DNA from: Acanthosepion lycidas
Taxonomy: Eukaryota > Mollusca > Cephalopoda > Sepiida > Sepiidae
NCBI GenBank assembly: GCA_963932145.1
Contig: OZ010571.1
Location: 154,127,798 to 154,191,797 of the forward strand
Length of the DNA: 64,000 bases
Direction of reading: 5' to 3'
Position numbers and translations under genes: made by a program. Positions 12,850 through 25,600 of the stretch are shown here, piece by piece (position 1 is the first letter of the stretch; every line of letters begins with the position of its first letter). The notes below the pieces were generated by a model, which was not told where the DNA came from, made no database searches, and saw only the letters and a list, made by a program, of their open reading frames with translations.

Positions 12850-13330
12850 TTGTGATAATATTGAAGGGCTGGTTAACAGGCTACTTGAACCAGGTCCCTG
12901 TTAGATCCACTCTGGCATAAGTTAAGCAACTTGCTGCTTATGTACACACTACCAATAAAAAGAGGCACCCATCAAATAAGGCGCTCTTCTAATATACTTT
13001 ATTTTTTCAATGTTTTTGCATTAGGTAATTCCAAATACACTATGTACAATTTCAATTAGAGTGCTCTGTCTTGTTACAGCTTTGCACAGAACTGTCGTCC
13101 ACTGGTTTAGCAAATATGAGCACTTCTATAATGGTGATAAAATGGTACCGCTCACTCAATATCCATTCATGCCACTTGTATTGAGCGAGCTAGGCACACT
13201 CTTGATAATGGAAGGGCTGGGCATACCTCATGTAAGGTGGGCCAGGTTTGTGGCTTTGTTAGGGAACAAGGCTTATACCTTAATAAGGGAAGTGCTAGAC
13301 AATTTCTATTTACATATTAGGAGCCATAAA
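12850..13330. other. Unrecognised moderately GC-rich segment
   Basis: Base composition is clearly less A/T-rich than its surroundings and an open plus-strand frame starts at 13061, but that frame runs on into an AT microsatellite and shows no domain. The segment is probably an old transposon fragment. I could not identify it. Confidence 0.35.
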
Positions 13331-13374
13331 AGCAATACATATCCAAGGATAATATACATATGTATTTATTACAT

Positions 13375-13382
<8 letters not shown>

Positions 13383-13433
<51 letters not shown>

Positions 13434-13470
13434 TCCACACACATATGCACACTTTCATACATAACTAGAA

Positions 13471-13516
<46 letters not shown>
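13383..13516. repeat. Two (AT)n microsatellites
   Basis: Uninterrupted AT runs lie at about 13383-13430 and 13473-13516, separated by 42 bases. Confidence 0.95.
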
Positions 13517-13519
<3 letters not shown>

Positions 13520-15800
13520 TTTAAAACTATGAACAATTATCTTCCATGATAAAATAATAAAAATTTCATTTTGTCATTTGAGGAACAAAAAAAAAAAAAA
13601 AAAAACTCCCAAAAGATATCAATTTAATGATTTGTTCTGTCACTGCAAATAATTTTCTTCATTTTGGAGATGTTCCAATATGAAAGCAGCAGCAGTCTCC
13701 ATTCAAGATATGTGGTGCAAAGTAAAGAGGAAAAAGAAAATAACAATTAAGTATTTTGTATATGTACGCTGATATTTATAGCACTGGGTCGAATGGATTT
13801 TACAGATAGATGAATAAACAGACCACATTGGGCATGAGATGTGAAAAACTTACCTCATGTCCTAGATAACTGCTCCTACCTTAAATCCAAGCCATCACAT
13901 TTAAAATATACATGGCTGATTACAAGGCTGACATCTTGATCAGATGAGCCATACCACACATGTGTATATAAAATATACACATACCCACAAACAGAGAATA
14001 AATAGTTAAAAAACATGTATAGATAGAACTCGATACCGATAACAATTAAGTCAGTTCATGTATATGATTGTGACTAGTCCAGATAGAGTCAATAATTTCA
14101 GAAATTTCAAACTGATACATCAGTGAGAATTTGAAGAGGTGGGTGCTTGCACCTCAGGCAATACTCAGCAAACAGTTTTAAAATGTGAGACCATTGACAA
14201 TAATAATAGATTCTTATTGATATCAATATATTGCTATTATAAGAAGTTGATTGAAATAAATCAATGAAAAAAAACTTATAAAACTGCCTATAAAGTGACA
14301 GAACTGATTTTTAGTACACGATTTGTTAAGATGTGTAAAATGGTATTTATTGATAAGTGCAAATATATAAGATTGTCATTTGGAGAGAAACTGAAATAAA
14401 CAAAACACTTACCCCCACATATACATATGTGTACATGTACATTGTATATTTATACATACATACATATGTAAGTGAATAGAATGCATTAAAACAAAAATCA
14501 ATAAATACAATCAGATGGAGCATTGAGATAATTTTTAAAAATTCTTAGTTGAATCAAATGAATCAAGGGGAGTATCTACTGAAACAATATTTTGCTCGTT
14601 TTTCATATACTAAATATATAGATTTCCATCCCAAAATAAGACAACTATTGTAGGTTAGAGCCTCCATTGATTTTGCAAACATTTCAAAACAGACTTCCTC
14701 ATACAGAGATAAACACTCACGCAGATATATATACATGTTGTATAGATAAAGGAAAAGAAATATATCACTCACACACACATGCACGCACAGATATATTATG
14801 CATGTTCTTCAAAGTAACACATTTTTAGAAGAGATGAGTATAGCATCTCCATTAGAAGAAGTCTAATTGTCTGATGTTGCCTACAAAATACTGAACAGTA
14901 AAAAGATAGGGAAAAGCAAGAGACAGAAATATAGACAGACCAGCAAATGTTGTTTTGTCCAGCTATTATTTGTAATGGTCAGATAATAGATCTAGCCATT
15001 ATTGGGAGTAAAAGAGAATGAAATTAACACTAACAGCAGCTGGAGTTATTTTCATGGGCTAAGGCGAGAATTTGAGGAAAAAAAAAATACTTGATTGAAA
15101 ATGCATACTTCATTTATAATCAATTATATATTTTGATACATAGATATTTATATATACAGATACCCACATACAACTGTATATTTACATATATATGCTTATG
15201 TGTATGTGTCAATATATGCACATATAAATGCATATTATATACATGGATATTTTATATATATATACATATATATATATATGTGCATGCGCGCACACACACA
15301 CGTGTGTGTTTATATATGTATGTATGTTTACAAGCAGACATTCATCACATTAATATCAGCATGTTTTGTATAGTCATAGGTATATGTGTACAAATCTATA
15401 TCCATGTATACATCTACTAATTATATCTTTACTGTTTCCCCATTTCAGTTTCATTAAAATGTCACTACCTTTACAAATGTATGTCCCGCCCCCCTTCTTA
15501 CTGTTATTATTTTGAGGTAAAACAAAATATTTTTAGAATTTGGGTGTTTAGGTTTAGCTTATTATTATTATTATTTTTTGCAATCCCTCCCCACTTAGCC
15601 AAACAGATGAGTAAAAAGAAAAACCTGATGAAATGATTTGATCCAATGATTTGATCTTTTTTCACTTGATTAAGCAAGACAAGTGAAATAACATCAGAAT
15701 AATTTCAAGGGAAATGAAGAGGAAAGAAAAATATTTAATGAAAACAGGGCAACAGACAAACATCAGTAAAATGATGTTACATTGTCATTTCTGTTAGGTT

Positions 15801-15845
<45 letters not shown>

Positions 15846-16201
15846 TTTTAAATTAGAAAAAGAAATAAATAAATTTTCTTTTTCACATGTAGCGATTATG
15901 TATGTGTATATGTAAATTTTCTTGGCCACTGATTCCAAATTGAGGGCAAGATGACACTACAGTGTGTGCATATTTTAAAAGTTCATTGGTAACAACAGTC
16001 AACAACAAACAAGCAGCAGCAGCAGCAACAGTAGTAATAGCAGCCTTAAGACAGCAATAATACAAAGGTGTACTTCAGTTGAGGAAAATGTATAGGGAGG
16101 AAGGGGGATAATAGAAGTGCTTTTGTTTATCACTGCTGCCACTGCCACCACCACCACCACTCTCACCACAACCACCACCACTAGACTGTTGGTCAGTTCT
16201 T
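13517..16201. other. Non-coding DNA downstream of ASH1L with simple repeats
   Basis: It contains AT/CA-rich tracts near 15120-15330, an (AT)n run at 15807-15843, a CAG/CAA stretch at 16013-16040 and a CCA-rich stretch at 16137-16185. No gene is seen. Part of the right-hand end may belong to the ASH1L 3' untranslated region if a polyadenylation site beyond 16202 is used. Confidence 0.5.
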
Positions 16202-16207
16202 TTTATT
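16202..16207 (-). terminator. Candidate ASH1L polyadenylation signal
   Basis: A minus-strand AATAAA lies about 346 bases past the ASH1L stop codon at 16553-16555. It is the first canonical hexamer I see downstream, but such hexamers are common in A/T-rich DNA, so its use is unproven. Confidence 0.35.
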
Positions 16208-16552
16208 TTCCCAACCTATAGTCAGGCTAAGTCCACTGCAAACTGACCACAACAGCTTATTGAATTTTATGTTTTTAAAGAATGCTGTCTTTCAACAATG
16301 TACATGTAAAAGTTCAATTAGAAAATGTTCAGTGCCAATGTCCGCACACTATTTCTTCTCCACTTTAACAAGTAGCTGAGAGCAATCGGGCCAGCACAAC
16401 TTATTCTTTTCAACAGGCCACTCAGGTAACCTGTAACGATGACCTTTGGTGGCTGCTGCTGTAGTTAGTTACCCAGCCAAGATCTGGCAACACATTTTCA
16501 TACTTGATAATGTTAATAATCCATAATCCTAACATGTCTGGGTGAGGCACGT

Positions 16553-16696
16553 TCAAAAGTTGAACTGTGGTTTCTTGCGCGGTCGCTTGCCTGCTCCTTC
16601 TTCCAACAAGTATGTAACATCCACCTTCTGTTTGCCAGGAATATTGGCCAACAGCTTTTGCAATATCTTGTCCAACCGTTCTCTTTTCTGAAGACG
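16553..16696 (-). CDS. ASH1L: ASH1L terminal coding exon
   Basis: After acceptor tgtttcag the in-frame reading is [47 protein letters not shown], stop. The REL-like helix followed by IPGK-x-x-(I/V)DVTYLLEEG-(S/A)G-(R/K) is the conserved C-terminus of ASH1L. A different frame stays open longer through this exon, so an automatic caller could take the wrong frame; phase 0 from the previous exon and the conserved tail settle it. Confidence 0.94.
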   Translation of the reverse strand, partial: RLQKRERLDKILQKLLANIPGKQKVDVTYLLEEGAGKRPRKKPQFNF

Positions 16697-19600
16697 CTGA
16701 AACAAAGACAATATGTGTAAAAACTGTCATGACAACAACAAAATCTATTCCATTTTATAACCTATTTAAAGATTTATGCGCATGTATGTGTCTGCATTTT
16801 TTACAAAATTTTATGGATCATTTATGCAAAGGTTTTGAAAACTTTCAAATAAGATAAGTCATTTATAAATTTATATATAACAATTTGGCGATTTTGTTTT
16901 GTTTTTTATGATTTTATTGCCCTTTTTTTTTCTTTTTTTTTTTTTTTACAGTATTTCTTTCTTGACTGCTTATATTGTAGAAAGCTGTTCAATTTTGCAC
17001 TAGTTAAAATCAATCCAAGGAAAAGAATTATGGATACACAAACACACATTTAAATTGTTGATATCACAAATAATGTACTCTTGTGTGGTGTTTCTATTTA
17101 CAATTAAAAGAAAATAAATAAACAAAAAATATGCAAAATAAAACCAAAGTAAAGAAGAAGTTTAAAAGTGACAGCTCCACAAAATGCCAACAATTTTATT
17201 CATGGTGAAAAGAGTTGTGAGGGAAAGAAAAGAAATATGAAAAAAGATTATTGAGTATAAAATTTGTCTTGCAATTAATCTATATAAATAAAGCACAGTG
17301 TATGCATATCTGTCCACCAGTTTTTCAATCTTGGCAAATCATAAACAACCTGAATTAACAGGTAATAACTATTGTAGTTAAATGCAATTAAAAATGAAAT
17401 AACCAACTCATTCAAAGTTAAATTTAAATATTGAACAGAATGAAAGGGTCTAAAAAACAACTCTTTATTAAATCTTTAACTTTAATTTCACTTTTCATTC
17501 CAATTGCAATTGATATTGTCTAATTAAAACATAATTAAAACTTAAATAGGGCACAGTACATTGCTCATATGATTTTTTTTTTCCTTTTTCTAGCATGTGT
17601 ACTGTGATGTATTCAAAATATTACAGAGTTCAGGTCACCTAATGTTTTAAGAGTGACTTTATGTACAGGGATCATAGAGAATGGTGATTTTAAAAGAAGA
17701 TAAAAATTGCGTGTAAAATAAATGTAAACAAACTACAGAGATTGGTTGTGTATATGAAGAAAGATTATGCTGAATTAAGCTGTTGAATAAAGATAAAATA
17801 ATTTTATTATTTCTAAATTCTTATAACTTTTACATACATAGGATGCTGTAGGCCAAAGGCCCAAAAGTCCTCCACAGGAGCTAGCCTATAATCTGCCCAA
17901 ATAGTGGGTTCTAGGCTAGTTTCTAATGAAAGGATTTACACAATGATAAATTACATAAAACTGTTTTTGACATTGACAGTTTCTCACACACTGGGCATTA
18001 CCAATTGTTAAAAATTAAATATTAAAAATATTATCTGGTAATGATACATTAAATTATTTATCTGTAGATCTATGTGCAATGAAGAACTGAAAATGAACTG
18101 AGGACAAAGAAGAAACATAAATGGATTTTCCTCTTTATCATATAACAGATTAACTGTGTAGAGATAGGTATATGTATCCATGTTTTATATATAGCAAGAG
18201 TTGTAGAAAAAAAAATGAATACATATTGTGAGAGTGATACAAGAAAAGTGTATTAGGAAAGAAATTAGATTTCTGAAAAAATATCTCCTAGATTTTTATA
18301 GCTAAAATTCAGTTATCGTACAAAAATGGTTGAATGTGGAAATATTTTTTTTTGGTTGACCTAGCTTGGACATTCATGAGCCTATTACACCAACCATCAC
18401 TGTCCTGCATCAAGGTCGCAAAGTCATTAGGGTGGCATCCTGTGTCATAACAAAGCTGGTAAATGTAGATAATTGTTGGGCAACCAACCCATCTTGCTCC
18501 ATGGCTAGGTGTCCAGAACAGTTGATCACTTATGAATTCTTGTTTTGCTTGCTGGCAGTGTGCTGCAAAGTGCATTCTGTGTTCATGTAAGATTGTAGAA
18601 ATATCAGGGATGCGTCCATAGACCTGTGATTTAGTTGGATGTTGTCATCAAGAGATGTTAAGTATAGTGCTCAATATCCAAGTGTAGTTTCTATCAAGCT
18701 TAGACTCTAGGATTTTAGTTAATTTCCAAACACTGGCACCATACATTAACACAGCCTCTAGAGTGGCTCAAAAGAATCCCCATTTGAGGTTGTTTGGTAG
18801 ATGAGATTTCCAGATTACATTTTATTCAAGGCAGCTCAGACTTTAGATATGCAAATTTTCACATCCTTTTCAGTGGAATTTATCTTGCTTCCTAGGTATG
18901 TAAAAGATTCAACAAATTTTATTGATTCACCTGAGACAACCTTGCTGGTTGAAGCCTATGAATTCAGTTTTAGAGGTACTGAAATAGAGTCCAACATTGT
19001 TGGTAGCATTTTCTAGATGATATACTATATTTAAATAATTCAACATTTAAACAGTTACAAAATTATTTGATAAAAAATTGCATTTTTTTTTCTTTGGGCC
19101 AGAAATCATGGGATTTATGGATACAGATTTTGTTTTTGTATATACATATTTTCCTGAAATAGGATATTAAGACAATACTAAACAATAAAACTTATATGTA
19201 TCTATGCACATATTAGTTTTAATTTTTTCTATCTTTATGGCATATCAACGTTATGGATTATTTCATACCAAAAACGCGTTATTTCTGTTGGGTTATATAG
19301 ATTTTGGTAAGCTGCAGTTATTTTTAGAGAATAACAGTTTTTGAAGAGTTAAATGCTTTTACACACATATTAGAGATACAAACTAAAGTATTAAATGAAA
19401 CCTCTTATAAAAGAATTGGTGTTTCATGGATAACAAATGAAAGTCAATGATTTGATAGTAGTGAATAATATAAAGAAGTTTTTTGTAATTTCTCTTTTCA
19501 AACCTGGTAAAAACAATGACAACAAAAACAATGTGAGAGAGAAAGAGAACTAATAAAGTATATCGTCTTACATACCTTCTGCTGCTTTACATGAACAAGA

Positions 19601-22600
19601 GGTAGATCCTCTTCAGAGTCACTGCCAGATAATCTCGTCTTGCCTGTGGTCTTGTTGTCAGACTTCTGTGGCTCTCCAGCATAACCATTAGTAGAAATAG
19701 TGGGCCCAGCAGTTGATGTAGTAGCAGCAGCAGCAGCAGCAATAGTAGCAGATTTGTTTGACTCTGAACTCTTTTTTGACACTTGTCTGCTATTGTTTCC
19801 ATCATCATTTGTATGGGAATGCCGTTCTCCAGGCCAGCGGCGTTTGTAGGTCTCTGGGACTTCATGAGGCTTGAAAAGTTAACAGAATAACACTTCATTA
19901 TAGAAGAAAATTAAAAATTGGACAAAATGTTAACCTTTGAAAATACAATATTATTATTTCACAAAAATAAGTTAGATTTTAAGTACTTACTGAATATGTT
20001 CTCTTTGGAACCAGTCGCTTTTCAAATTTGTCAAAACAGTAGGTTTTTGTGAGAACAGGATACCTAAAAGATCAAAGAGTAAAAAAAGTATTTCATTATA
20101 AAACAGCAACATCAAACAATCATTAATATAAAATATGGAAAGCAGTGTATATAGTTCAAAAAAGATTTACTTTTTATATAAATGCATCTCTGCATTAGAA
20201 CCTATGTTAAGGAGAAAATAGACCGGAATACTAGAACCAAATTGTTATTTTTTAAATTAGATCCAAAGTATTAACTCTTTAAATAAATAGCTGACACTCA
20301 TTCTATTTAATCTTAATAATTTCTCTTGTTGACAAAAATTTGATTTTCATGTAAAGTTACATTTTCACATTGTAAGCTCATAAAATTATTATCTCAATTT
20401 TGATCTGAAAGTTTCATTGTATAATCTTTGATCTATATGATTAATGAAAAAGTGTTGGACTAAATGCATTATGTTGAAAAATGAGTATCTGTTGTGCAAT
20501 ACAAGACTTACTGACATAATTATCATATATACACAAATACACTTCAAGCCTTACTTTTTTTTTTTAATTTCACCACAATCAAGGCAATAAAACCACTAAG
20601 ATACAAGATGGGTTATTTAATATATTAGAATATGGTGAAAAAGAAAAACATTATTAAGTATAATTTATTTTTTTACTCAGATACTTTATGCTACTACACT
20701 AACTCTAAAGCTGACAATTCCATGCCTAGCTTATTGTCTAGAATCCAACAGAAAAAAAAAATCTACTTTCATCGACATTATTTGTTTCCTCATCAATTCA
20801 ACTAAGAAAAAGATCCAAAGATTCAACTTTAGAAAATTCTTCAATTTGTGATATTTTAAGGATTAAGAGGAAGAAAATGAAAAGCAAGTCTGATTTTTAG
20901 AGTTTTTCAGCAACTGAAAGAACTAAAGTAGAATAGCAGCTCTTCAATAGCTAAGCGCCAAATTTAACTTATATTCTGGACAAATAAATAAACCATGACA
21001 TTTTTAACTTTCATTCTACCTATTATGCTACTATCTTTTAACTAAATTTCTCTATAGATTAAATATTAAGGTGCTTTACCTTGTGCGTGATATTTTGGAA
21101 AAGTGATGTGCAGTTTTATCAACTCTACTTTCACATATATAAACATCTTGTTCTTTCACTCCTTTAGGTCGTCCTTTGCAGTACGTATTTAAATCAAGTA
21201 CACAGCAAGTGCCTATTATGGCTTCTAGAGGAATAATATCATACAGTGGTATACGGAAGACCTAAAAGGAAAAATTAAAAAGTAAAATCCCACCATTTAA
21301 ATCACTGGAAAAAAAAAAACAACATTTTTTTTAATTTTCAAAATGTTAACTACAGAGGTATACAGTTATTAATGATGCAGTATTAGTCAAAAATTTATCA
21401 TTATTACCAAGCTCAAAGATTAACAAATCTACCAAACATGGAATACTAAGCAACGATTTATAACTCATTTAATTTTTTATCCATTGTAGTAGACCTCATT
21501 AATATTAAGTGAATATATATATATATATATATAAAGATTTTGAGATTAGATACATCAACATCTTATGAACATCTAAGAACAATATATAAAAAAATTTAAA
21601 AAAAAAAATTATAAATGGTACTAAATTATTAACATTTTTATTTTAGCAAAACAATGGACAATAAAGACATAAAAACAAGACTGTATATTTCTTAATTTGT
21701 TAAACAACTTAATGAATGCTTTGTCAATGTTACCCATTTCATAATTGAGTTATCAGAATATATGTACCTCATTTGCAAAGAATTTCCGATAAGGTTCATG
21801 GAATGTCTCGTGTGGTCGCACATAATGATGGCCATATGCAAATTTCTCTTCCCTGAAAGAAAAAAATTAAGTAAGGCTAAATTTTTTTATATTTTTTTAA
21901 AATTACTCTTTTCTGAGATGAACATTTTCAAAATGACTTACTAAATTTGTTGTATAGTTTTGTTCTACATGTGATCAATGGTAATCCTATTTGCGAATCC
22001 CATTACAAAATTATTGCAACATAAATCACTAGGTTCCAAAACTTAATATTAACATTTTTTTTTAATTCACTGTAGAATCTACCCAACAATATGCAAAATC
22101 ATCTTTGCATAAAAATAAGTAAAAAAGGGATCTAATTTAATCAAAACAGATGAATTTTTTTTATAGATATTTTGCTTAATTTCACTATTATACCATCAAG
22201 TTTATACAATCTTTTTCTAGAGGATGTTTTTAATTATTAAAAAAAAAAAAATTGGCAATAATCCACTGTCAGTATAAATAAGAAATCATAAAATTCAAAA
22301 AGTTAATTTAAGCTTTCACATGATTTGTATACATCTATTAATTCGTTCATACAAACAAATATCATTTATTCTTATTTATAACAAGAAGTGTTTGATACAA
22401 AGTCAACTTGGTTGAAAAGTTTTGTAGCTAAAATGATAAATTTACTAATTCATCTATCAACAACCTACAAGCAAAATTTTATTACTAAAAGAGATCCATA
22501 TTCTTTAATTGTTAATAAGCAAGGTCTATGAATTTGATATCTTAGATCATTAGAGAAATTTAATGCCAAATTATTCAACAGTTGTGTTTAAAAACTTCAT

Positions 22601-25600
22601 ATTAGGATGTTTATTAAACTTTAGCAATCTGTAGGTGACTATTTTTACCAAACAAAATGTTAGTCCTGCCAATGTTAAATTTGAATTTCTTGGTTGTGTA
22701 GTCATATCTTTCTATGGCAACATCTAAAACAATCCTGAATGAAATTGAGAGCCAGGCTACTGCAATTTCAAATATATAAAACTAATATATAAAACACTAT
22801 ATTTTGAGGGGATTCCATATACAGTAAAAGGGGAAGTAATATTTATAAATGATGCAGAGTGCTAAATGTTAAATATAATTGTGATACCAACAAAATATTA
22901 ATTTCAGGCAATAAATAAGAATACAATACTAACAGAAATGAAACCAGTAGGCAACAAAGATTAAACACACACACACACTCTGAAGAGAGAAAGTAATCAA
23001 GATCTGAATAATGTCCTGTACCCCATTAGAGCTGTAGAGTCAGCACATATGGTATAGCTTTGGGCAGCAGTAGCCTATCCCTTTTCTAGACTGGTTGCTC
23101 TATCAAAGCTAAAGAGCTCAGTCTTTCCTAATATTTATGAGTGTTTGAATTCTTTAATCCTTGTCCTATACGAGCCACACCATTCAAGGTAGGAGAACCC
23201 AGTCTCCTATGCTATCTAGATTTGTGTCTTTTCCAAGGATATTAGTGCAAAGCAAACACAACAGTCAAGGCCAGAATTTGAACTTGGCATGCCAATTCCA
23301 CTTTCCATACTCTGAGAATCCTTACCCTACCTGGATATCCACGGTAACACAGAGCATTAATATTAAAGTAATATTGTTGGATTAAGAATAAAATCCATTA
23401 ATTCTTTAGAATATTAATATGCAAGCAAAGTAGAACTTCTAATACTAGAGAAAATAAAAATATATTCCTCAGCTATTTTGTCTATATCAGATGGCTTCAG
23501 AGCAGAGAAAAAAAGTAATTTATGGCGTAACATCAATATTATTACAGTTATTCATTTTGAGTATATGATGATGTAGAAATGAATCAGCTGTTGTGACCAG
23601 CATTTTTATTGCAATTTTTATACATTTTCCAGAATAATTCTTTTAACTAATACAGCAAGAATTTTCAAATTCAAATAAAATCTACTGTCAAGACAAGTTC
23701 TTGTCAAGTTTCAATCAACTAGGTCATGTATTGAATTTACATAGGTCAATTTAATTTTGAAAAGAAACCCCAAACATTTTATTGTACTGTTAAAAAGCTG
23801 CACCAAGGATAAGTAACCCTCAATTTGATGCAATGGGAACAATCAGTTTCTCCCTTGAAGCATTTATTGACCATTTGATAGCTTCCACAACAAGAGTTGT
23901 CCTCTTTCATAATTTGGCTGTTTGGAGAGTGTAGTGAGACAATGAATAGGTATTGTGGTATTGATTTGCATGGAAACAACAATACTTGGTTGTTGGCCAA
24001 TCACAGCCAATCTATGGTTGGGACAAAGCATAATTAAGACTAGCATTTTTTGAGTGAAGGAACATTCTCCCAGCTTTACTGTCAGTGTGAAGGACAGAAG
24101 CTTGGTAGTTGATATCGTTTATGTTCTCCTGTTCTTTGCTTACACATTATTTTGCATTAATTACATAATATTGAGAAATATAAGCAGACCATAGAAATCA
24201 AAGCACTCTGAAATTCAACATCATAAACTTCGCTTAAGTTAGCAATCTGTTCTATATGACTTAATTGCTTTTTTATGACATAATTATGAAATATACCATA
24301 TTAGTTTCATATATTAGGTAAAGTCAATTGAGAAACCAAAATCATCATAAATTTGTTTTTAGTGAAAGATTTTTCTTTTAATAAATGTTTTAATTAGAAA
24401 AAAACTTTACCAAAAAAGAAAAAATAATTGACTGCTAACAACCTTATCTTAAAACTAGAAAATTTTTGTGTAATATCTGATTTCAGCTCAAAGTAACGAC
24501 ACTAGATTAAGTCACATTTCATAGAGCTTACTTATACTACCAAATAAGGAACACATAATTTAACCAATTTTAACAGCAAATATATCTTAAAACACTATTA
24601 AGAATAAACAATTTGCTAAACTTACAAAGATCTTGTTTTTACAATTTATGTAACCTTACTCACTTTTCACTTTTCCATAGCCGCTCCACTCTAAAAATAT
24701 CTAATTTGTCAGGACTGATGTTGGAGAGAAGACGATAAGATGTTCGAACAGGTGTTCCATCAGAGCTTCTTTTCAGTAGATTGTCTCGCATCACATAGAC
24801 ACAATCTCCAACATGGATTTGCATATCATCTCGCATCAAAGTCATGTAATATGTATTACGAGGAGAGGCATCACTAGGCTGAGGCACCATGAGAATCTCC
24901 TACAAAACAAAAAAAATAAAAAACAAACAAAAAAAACAACAGGTATTTAATCATTAAAAGAAACAATAGCAAAATGATCATTTTTGCGTTTTCACAAAAG
25001 TACATTTTGAAATATTAATATTCAGGAGCCATTATTCTAAAATGCATTTTTATTTAATTTGCCTAAAATGTACAAAAACATGATGCTTATAAACATACAA
25101 ATATTCAAAGTTTACATCATTTAAATATAGACTTTCCAGAATAAAGAATAAATGGCAAGTAACATAAGGATATATAAAATTTTAAATTTAAAGTTTTTAT
25201 ACTTTAAATAAACTTGAAAAATATTTCTATCAATCAGATGACAATAACTACATATTTCTTATTTTAAAATGTTATAATATAAAGAAAATAAATCTTGACA
25301 GAAAGATTGAAAAAAAAAAAAAAAAAAAACTAGTAATAAAAGTCTTCTGCTCAAAATCTTACCTTGGGATAGTAACGTGGATCACATTGTTCACATAGGT
25401 AATTGGCCACATTACCTTTAACACCCATACAATCACAATGTTGCCAGATCTTAAAAATAAAAGTTTTATTAATAATTTTAGATAAAATATAAAATTTAAT
25501 CTTGTTTGAATAAAGAGATACACATAAATCCATCAAGCATTTTTATATAATTTATAGTTTTTTGTGTAAATAAATAGCAAATGCAAATCATTTTTCAATT

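Noticed and set aside
13061..13468. 135-codon plus-strand frame
   Set aside because: The second half is translated AT microsatellite and the first half has no recognisable domain or splice context.
15091..15420. 109-codon plus-strand frame
   Set aside because: It is made of A/T and CA repeats giving Tyr/Ile-rich sequence; not a plausible gene.
16422..16730. 102-codon minus-strand frame over the last ASH1L exon
   Set aside because: It is the wrong frame. The frame continuing from the previous exon ends at 16553 and matches the conserved ASH1L C-terminus.
21762..21944. 60-codon plus-strand frame
   Set aside because: It is the shadow of the ASH1L BAH exon on the other strand.
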